Origin: Thermobifida cellulosilytica TB100
GTDB taxonomy: Bacteria > Actinomycetota > Actinomycetes > Streptosporangiales > Streptosporangiaceae
Direction: 5' to 3'
Assembly: GCF_001517975.1 (NCBI RefSeq)
Contig: NZ_KQ950180.1
Location: 459,853-523,852 of the forward strand
Length of the DNA: 64,000 bases
Translations under genes and position numbers: made by a program
Part shown: piece after piece, positions 34,699 through 43,908 of the stretch
Layout: each line of letters begins with the position of its first letter
Position numbering within the stretch: position 1 is the first letter of the stretch
Notes under the pieces: generated by a model
The model's database searches: none
The model's input: the letters and a program-made list of their open reading frames with translations, nothing else
What the model was told of the DNA's origin: nothing

Positions 34699-34797
34699 TC
34701 AGCGGCCCGCGGACCCCCCGTTGTCGCGGCGGTCGAGCGCGGTCTGTAGGGCCTGGCGGGCCTCGTCGGCCTCGGCGGTGGTGGTGGTCTCGTACAT
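34699..34797 (-). CDS. Possible 32-residue peptide
   Basis: MYETTTTAEADEARQALQTALDRRDNGGSAGR in effect: a Thr-rich start, an amphipathic Ala/Glu/Leu helix and a Gly/Ser/Arg tail, starting at ATG 34795-34797 with GAGGA about 7 nt upstream. It has no Cys and no recognisable precursor-peptide features. It lies alone in the 726-bp gap between leuB and serA and is listed because it has a plausible ribosome-binding site; coding status is unproven. The rest of the gap (34800-35140) shows no gene. Confidence 0.3.
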   Translation of the reverse strand: MYETTTTAEADEARQALQTALDRRDNGGSAGR

Positions 34798-35140
34798 GGT
34801 CGGTCCTCGATTCGCGATCCGGGCCGCCCCGGCGAGGGCGCGCACACGGTGACAACACGGCGTTCCAGCCGGACGTCCGGGTCTTCGGGCGCGGTCGGGG
34901 CCGGCGGGCGGGCGCCGCCTTCCGGTGGGATCACCTGACCGGTACGGGGTGCCGCGGGCCTGGTCGAGGCGGCGGCACCGCGCTCCGCGGCTCCGCCGAC
35001 CACAGTGACCGGTCTCAGGAGCACCACGGAACGCTATTGCTAGGAAGACAGAATATCGGAAGACCAACTAAAAGTCCGCACCGGGGGGGACGGAAATCCG
35101 GGACGGCCCCGCGGTGCGGCGGCCCCCGCGGGAAAAGGCG

Positions 35141-35166
35141 AGGGCCGCCGGGAGTCCGGCGGCCCT
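35141..35166 (-). terminator. Terminator of serA
   Basis: A perfect 11-bp stem (AGGGCCGCCGG at 35141-35151, complement 35156-35166) with a GAGT loop, 25 bp past the serA stop on the minus strand, followed in that direction by CGCCTTTTCCC. Confidence 0.68.
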
Positions 35167-35191
35167 GCCACGGCTGCGGGGGGCGGAGGGG

Positions 35192-36778
35192 TCAGTCGAC
35201 CAGGTCCACCCGGGTGATCTCGGCGCCGATCTCGGTGGAGATGGCGGTGAGGGTCTCGTCGGGGATGGCCGAGTCCACAGTCAGCGCGATGAGCGCCGCG
35301 CCGCCCTCCTTGTCCCGGCTGACCTGCATGCCCGCGATGTTCACCTGGGCCCGGCCGAGCAGTTGGCCGACCACGCCGACCACGCCGGGGCGGTCGTCGT
35401 AGGAGAAGAACGCCATGTGCTCGCTGGGCGAGATCTCCATGGTGTAGCCGTTGACCTCGACGATCTTCTCCAGTTGGCGCGGGCCGGTCAGGGTTCCCGA
35501 CACCGAGACGCTCCGGCCGTCGGCGAGGATGGCGCGCACCGTGATGAGGTTGCGCCAGTCCGGGCTCTCCTCCTCGGTGGTGAGGCTCACCTCGACGCCG
35601 CGCTCCTTGGCCACCAGCGGCGCGTTCACGTAGGTCACGGCCTCCTCGACGATGTCGCTGAAGAGGCCCTTGAGGGCGGCCAGCTCGATGACCTTGACGT
35701 CGTGGGCGACGATCTCGCCGCGCACCTCCACCTCGACGCGGGTGATCGCGCCTCCGGCGAGCGCGGCGAGGATGCGGCCCAGCTTCTCGGTCAGCGGCAG
35801 GCCCGGCTTGATGTCCTCGGCCACGCCCGTGCCCTGGATGTTGACGGCGTCCGGCACGAACTCGCCGGCCAGTGCGAGCTTGACGGAGCGGGCCACCTGG
35901 GTGCCGGCCTTCTCCTGCGCCTCGTGCGTGCTGGCGCCCAGGTGCGGGGCGACCACGACGTTCTCCAGCTCGAACAGCGGGCTGTCGGTGCACGGCTCCT
36001 TGGCGAACACGTCGAGCCCGGCCCCGGCGACCCGGCCCTCCTTGAGGGCGTTGTAGAGGGCGGTCTCGTCCACGATCCCGCCGCGCGCGGCGTTGATGAT
36101 GCGCACGGTCGGCTTGACCTTGCGCAGCGCCTCCTCGCCGATGAGGCCGATCGTGTCCTTGGTCTTGGGCAGGTGCACCGTGATGAAGTCGCTGCGCTCC
36201 AGCAGCTCGTCCAGCTCGACGAGCTCGACGCCCAACTGCGCGGCGCGGGCCGGCTGCACGAAGGGGTCGTAGGCGATCAGCTTGGTGCCGAACGCGGCCA
36301 GCCGCTGCGCGACAAGCACGCCGATGCGGCCCAGGCCGACCACGCCGACGGTCTTGTCGTACAGCTCGACACCGGTGTACTTGGAGCGCTTCCACTCGCC
36401 GCGCACCAGGGCGGCGTGGGCGGGCGCGGTGTTGCGGGCCGAGGCCAGCAGCAGGTTGATGGCCTGCTCGGCGGCGCTGATGATGTTGGAGGTGGGGGCG
36501 TTCACGACGAGCACGCCGGCCTTGGTGGCGGCCTCGACGTCGACGTTGTCCAGCCCCACGCCGGCGCGCGCCACGACCTTGAGGGAGGTTCCCGCGGCCA
36601 GCACCTCGGCGTCCACCTTGGTGGCGCTGCGGACGATCAGCGCGTCGACTCCGGCGAGCGCGGGGAGGAGCTGGGAGCGGTCGGCGCCGTCGACGGAACG
36701 GACCTCGAAGTCCTCTTCCAACAGGGCGATTCCGGCGGGCGAGAGTTCTTCCGCGACCAGGACGACTGGCTTGGACAC
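35192..36778 (-). CDS. serA: D-3-phosphoglycerate dehydrogenase
   Basis: A 528-residue first enzyme of serine synthesis (3-phosphoglycerate to 3-phosphohydroxypyruvate). It is the long actinobacterial form: substrate/NAD domains (residues about 1-310) with VGVVGLGRIGVLVAQRL, INAARGGIVDETAL and catalytic His in APHLGASTHEAQ, then an intervening ASB domain (about 320-450) and a C-terminal ACT domain (DRPGVVGVVGQLLGRAQVNIA) for serine feedback. The GTG at 36776-36778 has AAGGA 6-7 nt upstream. The neighbours leuB and ilvC make this an amino acid synthesis cluster, but gaps suggest separate promoters. Confidence 0.95.
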   Translation of the reverse strand: MSKPVVLVAEELSPAGIALLEEDFEVRSVDGADRSQLLPALAGVDALIVRSATKVDAEVLAAGTSLKVVARAGVGLDNVDVEAATKAGVLVVNAPTSNIISAAEQAINLLLASARNTAPAHAALVRGEWKRSKYTGVELYDKTVGVVGLGRIGVLVAQRLAAFGTKLIAYDPFVQPARAAQLGVELVELDELLERSDFITVHLPKTKDTIGLIGEEALRKVKPTVRIINAARGGIVDETALYNALKEGRVAGAGLDVFAKEPCTDSPLFELENVVVAPHLGASTHEAQEKAGTQVARSVKLALAGEFVPDAVNIQGTGVAEDIKPGLPLTEKLGRILAALAGGAITRVEVEVRGEIVAHDVKVIELAALKGLFSDIVEEAVTYVNAPLVAKERGVEVSLTTEEESPDWRNLITVRAILADGRSVSVSGTLTGPRQLEKIVEVNGYTMEISPSEHMAFFSYDDRPGVVGVVGQLLGRAQVNIAGMQVSRDKEGGAALIALTVDSAIPDETLTAISTEIGAEITRVDLVD

Positions 36779-36963
36779 AGCGAATTCCTTATAGGGAGTG
36801 CGTGTGGTTCGACTACGGCGGCACCGCAGTCACGGCTATGACGGCGTCGGCTCCGACCAGGCGCCAGACCAAGGAAAAGTCTAGCGCCGGGTTTCCGCTC
36901 TGTTACGGGAGCTCCAGCTTAGCCGAGCCGCCGACTCGACCCATTGGTCTGGACCAGAGTACG

Positions 36964-37003
36964 GCAGAGGGCCCCGGGAGCCGTCGCTCCCGGGGCCCTC
37001 TGC
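36964..37003 (-). terminator. Terminator of the ilvBNC operon
   Basis: A perfect 18-bp stem (36964-36981 and 36986-37003) with a CGTC loop, 16 bp past the ilvC stop on the minus strand: one of the strongest hairpins in the window. Confidence 0.8.
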
Positions 37004-37018
37004 GCAGCGTCCGGTCCG

Positions 37019-38014
37019 TCAGCCCTTCAGCCAGCTCATCAGCGGGCGCAGGGTGCTGCCGACCATCTCGATCTGCTCGTTCTGCTCGGCCTCGCGCCGC
37101 TTGAGGAAGTTCGGCCGGCCGTTGTCGAACTCCTCGACCAGCTCGCGGGCGTAGGTGCCGTCCTGGATCTCGCCCAGGATCTTGCGCATCTCCTCGCGGG
37201 TGGCCTCGGTCACGACGCGCGGACCGCGGGTGTAGCCGCCGTACTCGGCGTTGTCCGACACCGACCAGTACATCTTGGAGATGCCGCCCTCGTACATGAG
37301 GTCGACGATGAGCTTCATCTCGTGCAGGCACTCGAAGTAGGCCACCTCGGGCTGGTAGCCCGCCTCGACCAGGGTGGCGAAACCGGCCTTGATCAGCTCG
37401 GACACGCCGCCGCACAGCACGGCCTGCTCACCGAACAGGTCGGTCTCGGTCTCCTCGGTGAAGGTGGTCTTCAGCGCGCCGGCGCGGGTGCCGCCGATGG
37501 CCTTGGCGTAGGACAGGGCCAGGTCCCAAGCGCTGCCGGAGGCGTCCTTCTCCACCGCGACCAGCACCGGGACGCCGCGTCCCGCCTCGAACTGGCGGCG
37601 GACCAGGTGGCCGGGGCCCTTGGGGGCGACCATGGCCACGTCCACGCCCTCCGGCGGCTGGATCAGGCCGTAGCGGATGCTGAAGCCGTGCCCGAAGAAC
37701 AGCGCGTCGCCCTCGTTGAGGTGGGGGGCGATCTCGTTGGCGTACAGGTCCCGGTGGATGTGGTCGGGCACCAGGATCATGATGAGGTCGGCCTCCTGGG
37801 CCGCCTCCGCCGGGGTGACGACCCGCAGGCCGTCCTCGGTGGCCTTGGCCCGGCTCTTGGAGCCCTCGGGCAGACCGACCCGCACGTCGACACCGGAATC
37901 CCGCAGCGACAGCGCGTGCGCGTGCCCCTGGCTGCCGTAACCGATGACGGCGACGGTACGCCCCTGGATGAGGTTCAGGTCGGCGTCGTCGTCGTAGTAC
38001 ATCTGTGCTGCCAC
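37019..38014 (-). CDS. ilvC: Ketol-acid reductoisomerase (class I)
   Basis: A 331-residue Mg-dependent NADPH enzyme of Ile/Val synthesis. The Rossmann motif is [21 protein letters not shown]; the specificity loop [15 protein letters not shown] carries Arg/Ser/Ser typical of NADPH use; metal-binding acidic residues are in [13 protein letters not shown] and [17 protein letters not shown]. Length fits the short class I form. The GTG at 38012-38014 ([13 protein letters not shown]) follows GGAG by about 11 nt. It is last in ilvB-ilvN-ilvC, 118 bp after ilvN. Confidence 0.96.
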   Translation of the reverse strand: MAAQMYYDDDADLNLIQGRTVAVIGYGSQGHAHALSLRDSGVDVRVGLPEGSKSRAKATEDGLRVVTPAEAAQEADLIMILVPDHIHRDLYANEIAPHLNEGDALFFGHGFSIRYGLIQPPEGVDVAMVAPKGPGHLVRRQFEAGRGVPVLVAVEKDASGSAWDLALSYAKAIGGTRAGALKTTFTEETETDLFGEQAVLCGGVSELIKAGFATLVEAGYQPEVAYFECLHEMKLIVDLMYEGGISKMYWSVSDNAEYGGYTRGPRVVTEATREEMRKILGEIQDGTYARELVEEFDNGRPNFLKRREAEQNEQIEMVGSTLRPLMSWLKG

Positions 38015-38132
38015 TTCGGCTTAACTCCTTGCTGAGTGATCTGTCGTCCGTGCGGCGCGGCGGGCGGAACCGGGCCGGACGCCGCCGCGCCGGGACGTTC
38101 GGGGTCCCGGCGGGAATCCCCGGGATACAGGG

Positions 38133-38657
38133 TCAGGCGCTGCGCTCCACGGCGCGCAGCGACCGGTCGGTGATGGACCTGGGACCGCGGCCGAGGGCGA
38201 CCACCCCCGACTTCACCAGCTCCTTGATCCCGAACGGCTCCAGGTTGCGGATGAGGGCCTCGAGCTTCTCGGGCTGGCCGGTGGCCTCGATGACGACCAC
38301 GTCCGGGTTGACGTCGACGACGTTGGCGCGGAAGAGCTGGGCCGTCTCCAGCACGTGGGAGCGGTTGCTCTGGTCGGCCTTGACCTTGACCAGGAGCAGC
38401 TCCCGGCGCACCGACGCCTCGGGGTCCATCTCGACGATCTTGATGACGTTGACCAGCTTGTTGAGCTGCTTGGTCACCTGCTCCAGGGGGTGGCGGTCGC
38501 AGTTGACCACGATCGTCATGCGGGACAGTCCCTCGTACTCGGTGGGTCCCACCGTGAGGGAGTTGATGTTGAAGCCGCGACGGGAGAACAGGGAGGCCGC
38601 GCGAGCAAGCACTCCGGGCGTGTCCTCCACCAGGACGGACAGCGTGTGCAGACTCAT
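38133..38657 (-). CDS. ilvN: Acetolactate synthase small (regulatory) subunit
   Basis: A 174-residue regulatory subunit that activates IlvB and confers valine feedback inhibition. The N-terminal ACT domain starts MSLHTLSVLVEDTPGVLARAA and includes RGFNINSLTVGPTE; the C-terminal ALS domain has RELLLVKVKADQSNRSHVLE and ATGQPEKLEALIRNLEPFGI. I chose ATG 38655-38657, with GGAG 11 nt upstream. It lies 14 bp downstream of ilvB, so they are co-transcribed. Confidence 0.95.
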   Translation of the reverse strand: MSLHTLSVLVEDTPGVLARAASLFSRRGFNINSLTVGPTEYEGLSRMTIVVNCDRHPLEQVTKQLNKLVNVIKIVEMDPEASVRRELLLVKVKADQSNRSHVLETAQLFRANVVDVNPDVVVIEATGQPEKLEALIRNLEPFGIKELVKSGVVALGRGPRSITDRSLRAVERSA

Positions 38658-38671
38658 CTTCGGGGCCGCTC

Positions 38672-40441
38672 CTATTCCTCGTCGTCGTCCCAGTCGGGCG
38701 CCATGTCGCGCGCGTACTGGATGTTGTCGTTGCTGACTCCGGCCGCGACCATCGGCCAGACCATCGAGTCGTGGTTGACGGTGAAGTCGATCACCACGGG
38801 CACGTCGTCGACGGCCATGGCCTTCTCGATGGTGGCGTCCACGTCCTCCGCGCGCTCGCAGCGCAGTCCGACACAACCGTACGCCTCCGCCAGGCGCGCG
38901 AAGTCCGGAATCCGCACCTTCTTGGTCTCCGGCGGCGGTGCGGTCTGCAGGTTGGTGTTGGAGTAGCGGCCGTCGTAGAAGAGGGTCTGCCACTGCCGCA
39001 CCATGCCGAGGTTGCCGTTGTTGATCACGGCGACCTTGATCGGGATGCCCTCCACCGCGCAGGTGGCCAGCTCCTGGTTGGTCATCTGGAAGCAGCCGTC
39101 GCCGTCGATCGCCCAGATCGCCCGGTCGGGGTCGCCGACCTTGGCGCCGAGGGCGGCCGGGACCGCGAAGCCCATCGTCCCGGCGCCGCCGGAGTTGACG
39201 AAGGAGCCGGGGCGCTGGTGGTCGATGAACTGGGCGGCCCACATCTGGTGCTGGCCGACGCCGGCGACGTAGGTCGCCTCGGGGCCGACGATCTGGCCGA
39301 TGCGCTGGATCACGTACTGCGGGGCCAGGGAGCCGTCCCCGGGTTCGTCGTAGCCCAGCGGGTAGGTCTCGCGCATCCGGTTGAGCTGGTCCCACCAGGC
39401 GGCGTAGTCGCCCTGGCGCCCGGCGGCCTGGTCGGCGCGGACCGCCACCACCAGGTCCGCGATGACCTCGCGACAGTCGCCCACGATGGGCACGTCGGCG
39501 TGCCGGTTCTTGGAGATCTCCGCCGGGTCGATGTCGGCGTGCACGATCTTGGCGTGGGGGGCGAAGGAGTCGAGCTTGCCGGTGACCCGGTCGTCGAAGC
39601 GGGCGCCCAGCGCCACGATGAGGTCGGCGCGTTGCAGGGCGCCCACCGCGGCGACGGTGCCGTGCATGCCCGGCATGCCGAGGTTCTGGGGGTGGCTGCT
39701 GGGGAAGGTGCCCAGCGCCATCAGGGTGGTGACGACCGGGATGCCGGTCAGTTCGGCCAGCACGCGCAGTTCCTGGGAGGCACCCGCCTTGAACACGCCG
39801 CCGCCGACGTACAGGACCGGGCGCTTGGCCTCGGCGATCATCCGCGCGGCCTCGCGGACCTGCTTGCCGTGCGGTTTGGTGACCGGGCGGTAGCCGGGCA
39901 GGTCGAGCCGCTGCGGCCAGGAGAAGCGGGTCTGGGCTTGCAGCGCGTCCTTGGCGATGTCGACCAGGACGGGGCCGGGGCGGCCGGTGGAGGCGATGTG
40001 GAACGCCTCGGCGATGGTGCTGGCGATCTTGTCGGGGTCGCGGACCAGGAAGTTGTGCTTGGTGATCGGCATGGTGATGCCGCAGATGTCGGCTTCCTGG
40101 AAGGCGTCGGTGCCGATCGCCGGGCTGGCCACCTGCCCGGTGATCGCGACCAGAGGAACCGAGTCCATGTAGGCGTCGGCGAGCGGGGTCACCAGGTTGG
40201 TCGCCCCGGGGCCGCTGGTGGCCATGCACACACCTGGTCGCCCGGTGGCGTAGGCGTACCCCTCGGCGGCGTGCCCGGCCCCCTGCTCGTGCCGCATCAG
40301 GATGTGGCGCACCTTGACGGAGTCGTACAGCGGGTCGTAGGCGGGGAGGATCGCCCCGCCGGGGATTCCGAACACGACATCGACGCCGACGTGCTCCAGC
40401 GACCTGATGAGCGATTGGGCTCCGGTCATCTGCTCGGTCAT
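38672..40441 (-). CDS. ilvB: Acetolactate synthase large (catalytic) subunit
   Basis: A 589-residue ThDP/FAD enzyme condensing pyruvate, or pyruvate with 2-oxobutyrate, in Val/Leu/Ile synthesis. The catalytic Glu is in [19 protein letters not shown]...[14 protein letters not shown]; the ThDP-binding motif spans [56 protein letters not shown] is family-typical. The start ATG 40439-40441 ([15 protein letters not shown]) is preceded in frame by GTG, so 40444 is possible. The gene lies behind a Leu/Ile/Val-rich leader attenuator. Confidence 0.95.
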   Translation of the reverse strand: MTEQMTGAQSLIRSLEHVGVDVVFGIPGGAILPAYDPLYDSVKVRHILMRHEQGAGHAAEGYAYATGRPGVCMATSGPGATNLVTPLADAYMDSVPLVAITGQVASPAIGTDAFQEADICGITMPITKHNFLVRDPDKIASTIAEAFHIASTGRPGPVLVDIAKDALQAQTRFSWPQRLDLPGYRPVTKPHGKQVREAARMIAEAKRPVLYVGGGVFKAGASQELRVLAELTGIPVVTTLMALGTFPSSHPQNLGMPGMHGTVAAVGALQRADLIVALGARFDDRVTGKLDSFAPHAKIVHADIDPAEISKNRHADVPIVGDCREVIADLVVAVRADQAAGRQGDYAAWWDQLNRMRETYPLGYDEPGDGSLAPQYVIQRIGQIVGPEATYVAGVGQHQMWAAQFIDHQRPGSFVNSGGAGTMGFAVPAALGAKVGDPDRAIWAIDGDGCFQMTNQELATCAVEGIPIKVAVINNGNLGMVRQWQTLFYDGRYSNTNLQTAPPPETKKVRIPDFARLAEAYGCVGLRCERAEDVDATIEKAMAVDDVPVVIDFTVNHDSMVWPMVAAGVSNDNIQYARDMAPDWDDDEE

Positions 40442-40484
40442 CACTAGATCCTTCAGAGAGGGCGGGTAACGCGTGACTGGCAAC

Positions 40485-40587
40485 AAAAAACCCCCCACCG
40501 CCGGGCGGTTGAGGGGAGCGCGCAGCATCGACTCGGTCAGCGGGCTGCGCGCTGACCAAGTACGAGGATCAGGAAGTTGCTCTGCAC
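40485..40587 (-). promoter_or_regulatory. Branched-chain amino acid attenuator upstream of ilvB
   Basis: Minus-strand order: leader peptide (40587 to 40537); a 10-bp perfect hairpin with arms AGCGCGCAGC (40553-40544, inside the leader) and GCTGCGCGCT (40526-40517); then a G-rich terminator stem (about 40516-40491) with six T (40490-40485). An extra 10-bp complement exists between GACTCGGTCA upstream of the leader (40608-40599) and TGACCGAGTC after its stop (40539-40530), a possible alternative fold. The layout matches the cimA leader. Confidence 0.82.
40537..40587 (-). CDS. ilvB attenuator leader peptide
   Basis: Sixteen codons from GTG 40585-40587 to TGA 40537-40539, reading [16 protein letters not shown]. 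The run Leu-Ile-Leu-Val-Leu contains all three products of the pathway. The start context TTGATGACGTG matches the cimA leader start (TTGATGACATG). Confidence 0.78.
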   Translation of the reverse strand: MQSNFLILVLGQRAAR

Positions 40588-40772
40588 GTCATCAACAATG
40601 ACCGAGTCAAGGCTCCCGCGTCAAACAGAACACCGCTTCGTCTCACGATGCGAGATATTTGGACCGCCATTTGAACTGCTTCGGGCAGTCCGCAACAGCC
40701 TGCCCGGGCGCGTCTCCATCATGCCATCCCCGGGTGCCGGATCCGCCCGCCCGCTCCCCTGTGGCCGGCGTC

Positions 40773-43487
40773 TCACCGCACGGTGGCGTTCGCCTCGCCG
40801 CCGACCAGGGCCTCCACCCCGGCGGCGTCCATGGGCCGTCCCACCAGGAACCCCTGCCCGTAGGCGCAGCCCATCTCCTTGAGCCGCCGTAGCTGCCAGG
40901 GGTGCTCGATGCCCTCGGCGACCACCTGCACCCCCAGGTCCTGCCCCAGCCGGATGATGGTCCGCGTCAGCAGGGTGACGGTGTCGTCGGAGTCCAGCTC
41001 CCGGACGAACGACGGGTCGATCTTGATCGCGTCCACCCGCAGCCGCCGCAGGTGGGACAGCGAGGCGTGCCCCATCCCGAAGTCGTCGACGGCCAGCCGG
41101 ACGCCCAGCCCGCGCAGCCTGGTGAGGCGCTCTGCCGCGACGACCGGGTTCTCCAGCAGGATCTCCTCGTCCACCTCCACGGTGAGCGCCTCGGCGGCCA
41201 GCCCGCTCTCGGCGAGCACCTCCTCCACGCTCTGCACGAACCCCTGCGACAGGACCTGCCGGGCCGACACGTTCACCGACAGGCCGATGTCCAGCCCGGT
41301 GGTGGCCCGCCACACCGCGACCTTCTGGCACGCCTCCCGCAGGATCCACTGCCCCAGGGGGACGATCAGCCCGGAGTCCTCCGCCGGGCCGATGAACTCC
41401 TCCGGGGGCACCAGCACGCCGTCCCCGCGCCGCCACCGCACCAGCGCCTCGACCGCGGTCACCTGGGAGGTCTCCAGGCTGACCACCGGCTGGTACTCCA
41501 GGACGAACGCGCGGTCGGCGAGCGCCTGGCGCAGCTCGGTCTGCAACTCCAGCCGCTCCACCACCTGGGCGTGCATGTGCGCCGCGTAGACCTCGACGTG
41601 GCCGCCGCCCTGCTCCTTGGCCAGCGCCATGGCCATGTCGGCGTTGCGCAGCAGCTCCGCGCCGTCCACGCCGGGGTCGGCGAAGGCCACGCCCACGCTG
41701 GCCGTCACCACCACGTCGCGCTCGGCCACCTGGAACGGCTCGCCCTCGATCACCCGGATCATCCGCTCGGCGAGGTCGACGACGCTGTCCGCGCGGGGGC
41801 GCTCCTCGACCAGGGCCACGAACTCGTCGCTGCCCCACCGGGCCAGCGTGTCCCCCGTGCCCAGGACCGCGCGCAGCCGGTGGCCGACCTGGGCGAGCAG
41901 GTAGTCGCCGAAGGCGTGTCCGGCCGAGTCGTTGACCGCGGTGAAGCCGTCCAGGTCCAGGAAGACGACGGCGGTCTCCAGCGGCTGCTGGCCCTCCTCC
42001 GCGGCCTCGGCCCGCCTGCCCAGCACCTCGCGGACGCGCTCCTCCAGGTAGGCGCGATTGGGCAGCCCGGTCACCCCGTCGTGGAAGGTGAGGTGGTCGA
42101 CCTGCTTCTGCAACTCCACCTGGGCGCTGATGTCGCGGGTGGTGAGCAGGTAGCGGTTGGGCTCGCTGGGGCGCTCGTACTGCGACACGGTGGACGTGGT
42201 GTGCCGCCACGTGCCGTCGGCCGCGCGCACCCGGGCCCGCACCCGCACGCTCTCCGCGCCCCGCCGGAACCCGGCGACGGCGGCGACCAGGCCCGGCAGG
42301 TCCTCGGGGTGGACCAGGGACGTCACCGGCCTGTCGAGCACCGGGTCGCCGCTGCGGTACCCGAACATCTCGACGGCCCCCGGGCTCATGTAGAAGATCC
42401 GGCCGTCCTCCTCCAGGATCACGATGATGTCGCCGCTGTGCTCGGCCAGCTCGTGCAGGTGCCGTTCCCGGGTCTGCGCGATGCGCGCCAGGACGGCGCT
42501 CTCCTCCATCATGCCGACCATCCGCACCACCAGCACGAGCACGGCCGACCCCGCGACCAGCGGCAGCACCGGAGCGATCCCGTCCGCGCGCAGCCCGGCG
42601 ACGGTCATGACGAGCGCGGCGAGGCTCAGCGCCGTCACCGCGGCGATCTCCGGGGCCACCCGGTACAGGCCGCGCCCGGTGATCCGCCGCGGGCGCGCCC
42701 CCGCGTTCCTGCGGACCAGCCAGGGGAGCGTCCCCAGGAGCAGGAAGCCGAGCAGCCGCACCGGGTACTCGATGCCCCCCGCCACGGCGTCTCCGGAGAG
42801 CCGGCCGACCGCCCCGATCACGTCCGCGACGCAGATGACGACGAACGTCCCCGTCGCGAGCAGCACCGCGCGCCGGGTGCTGTGCGGCGAGGTGAGCACC
42901 AGCGGCCCCAGCAGGCACAGCACGGCGATGTCGGCGACCGGGTAGACCAGCGCGAACGCCACCACCCCGGCGCCGTCGCCCAGGTCCTGGTAGAGCGGTT
43001 GGAAGAGGAGCAGCCACACGACGCTGAACACCGCGGCCGCGCACACGTAGCTGTCGGTCACGTACCGGACGAGGGCGCGCGTCCGGTGGGGCAGCGGCGC
43101 GAACCTGAGGAAGCCCAGCGTGAACAGCGGCAGGGCCACCAGGGAGAACAGGTCCCCGAAGGTCAGCGAGAAGGCCCCGGCGTTGAGCAGGCCGGTGACC
43201 CCGTAGGTGATCGAGCCCGCGCACCAGGCCAGCGCGGCGAGGCCGAACAGGCGCAGCGCGGAGGCGCTGTCGGGGCCGTCGCCGCCGTCCTCGCCCTCGT
43301 CGGCGCGCGCCCGCGACCGGGAGGCGTGCAGCAGCACGGCCGCCGCACCCGCGGCGGCGGCGGCCGTCGGCCAGGTCCCCGCCCAGACGGTCAGGGGCAC
43401 CTCGCCGACCTGGAGCAGCGTGCCCAGCGCGTAGACCAGGAAGAGCCCCAGGATCACCCCGAGCCGTACCCGCGCGCCTCCCCTCAC
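40773..43487 (-). CDS. Membrane-bound PAS-GGDEF-EAL c-di-GMP signalling protein
   Basis: A 904-residue protein: about ten transmembrane helices (residues about 5-335), a PAS domain (about 345-460; SGDIIVILEEDGRIFYMSPGAVEMFGY), a GGDEF domain (about 470-640) and an EAL domain (about 650-895). The GGDEF signature is altered to GSDEF (ARWGSDEFVAL), so cyclase activity is doubtful. The EAL domain keeps EALVRW, SVNVSARQ, VAVDDFGMGHASL, IKIDPSFV, AEGIE and the Gln in YGQGFL, so phosphodiesterase activity is expected. The GTG at 43485-43487 has GGAGG upstream. It lies between ilvB and gatB on the same strand, after a 421-bp gap. Confidence 0.88.
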   Translation of the reverse strand: MRGGARVRLGVILGLFLVYALGTLLQVGEVPLTVWAGTWPTAAAAAGAAAVLLHASRSRARADEGEDGGDGPDSASALRLFGLAALAWCAGSITYGVTGLLNAGAFSLTFGDLFSLVALPLFTLGFLRFAPLPHRTRALVRYVTDSYVCAAAVFSVVWLLLFQPLYQDLGDGAGVVAFALVYPVADIAVLCLLGPLVLTSPHSTRRAVLLATGTFVVICVADVIGAVGRLSGDAVAGGIEYPVRLLGFLLLGTLPWLVRRNAGARPRRITGRGLYRVAPEIAAVTALSLAALVMTVAGLRADGIAPVLPLVAGSAVLVLVVRMVGMMEESAVLARIAQTRERHLHELAEHSGDIIVILEEDGRIFYMSPGAVEMFGYRSGDPVLDRPVTSLVHPEDLPGLVAAVAGFRRGAESVRVRARVRAADGTWRHTTSTVSQYERPSEPNRYLLTTRDISAQVELQKQVDHLTFHDGVTGLPNRAYLEERVREVLGRRAEAAEEGQQPLETAVVFLDLDGFTAVNDSAGHAFGDYLLAQVGHRLRAVLGTGDTLARWGSDEFVALVEERPRADSVVDLAERMIRVIEGEPFQVAERDVVVTASVGVAFADPGVDGAELLRNADMAMALAKEQGGGHVEVYAAHMHAQVVERLELQTELRQALADRAFVLEYQPVVSLETSQVTAVEALVRWRRGDGVLVPPEEFIGPAEDSGLIVPLGQWILREACQKVAVWRATTGLDIGLSVNVSARQVLSQGFVQSVEEVLAESGLAAEALTVEVDEEILLENPVVAAERLTRLRGLGVRLAVDDFGMGHASLSHLRRLRVDAIKIDPSFVRELDSDDTVTLLTRTIIRLGQDLGVQVVAEGIEHPWQLRRLKEMGCAYGQGFLVGRPMDAAGVEALVGGEANATVR

Positions 43488-43772
43488 GGCGCCCTCCTCG
43501 ACAGGAGGACTCCCCGTAGCAGCGCGCACGCGCCCGTGTCGAGGTGTTCTCTGGTGGTGTCGACCGCGGCCATGGGCACCCCTCCCGTCAACGGCACTGG
43601 AGTCCTGCGGGCTCACGCCCCGGGGCGCGCACCGGCGCACCGGCGGGGACCAACTCCGGGTGGTCGGCCGGGCACGCGGACGCGCTCCCGGCCCTCGTGC
43701 CCGAAGGTCGCGGGACCGGGCTGACCGGGCGCCCGGCGACCGGGGGTACGAGGTTCTCTCACGGCCTCCTCA

Positions 43773-43819
43773 GTGCTCTCAACGCTATTCCACCAAGGTC
43801 ACGGGGAGGTTGAGAGCAC
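43773..43819. repeat. 11-bp inverted repeat in the gap upstream of the PAS-GGDEF-EAL gene
   Basis: GTGCTCTCAAC (43773-43783) and its exact complement GTTGAGAGCAC (43809-43819), separated by 25 bp and about 36 bp centre to centre. It sits in the 421-bp gap between gatB and the c-di-GMP gene and could be a split operator or a hairpin. Apart from this I see nothing in the gap. Confidence 0.5.
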
Positions 43820-43908
43820 AACGAGACTCGGTGACGCCTTGATCACGGTACGTAGCCACCCCTTGGGTGTGCCCGGCCTCCCCGGACGCCTCCGCAGGCG
43901 GCGGGCGC

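Noticed and set aside
34170-35400. Long plus-strand frame across the leuB-serA gap
   Set aside because: It is antisense to leuB and serA at both ends and composed of low-complexity Arg/Gly/Pro sequence, so it is a GC artefact.
40442-40620. T-box riboswitch upstream of ilvB
   Set aside because: No T-box consensus (AGGGUGGNACCGCG) is present; a leader peptide with Leu/Ile/Val codons and paired hairpins explains the region better.
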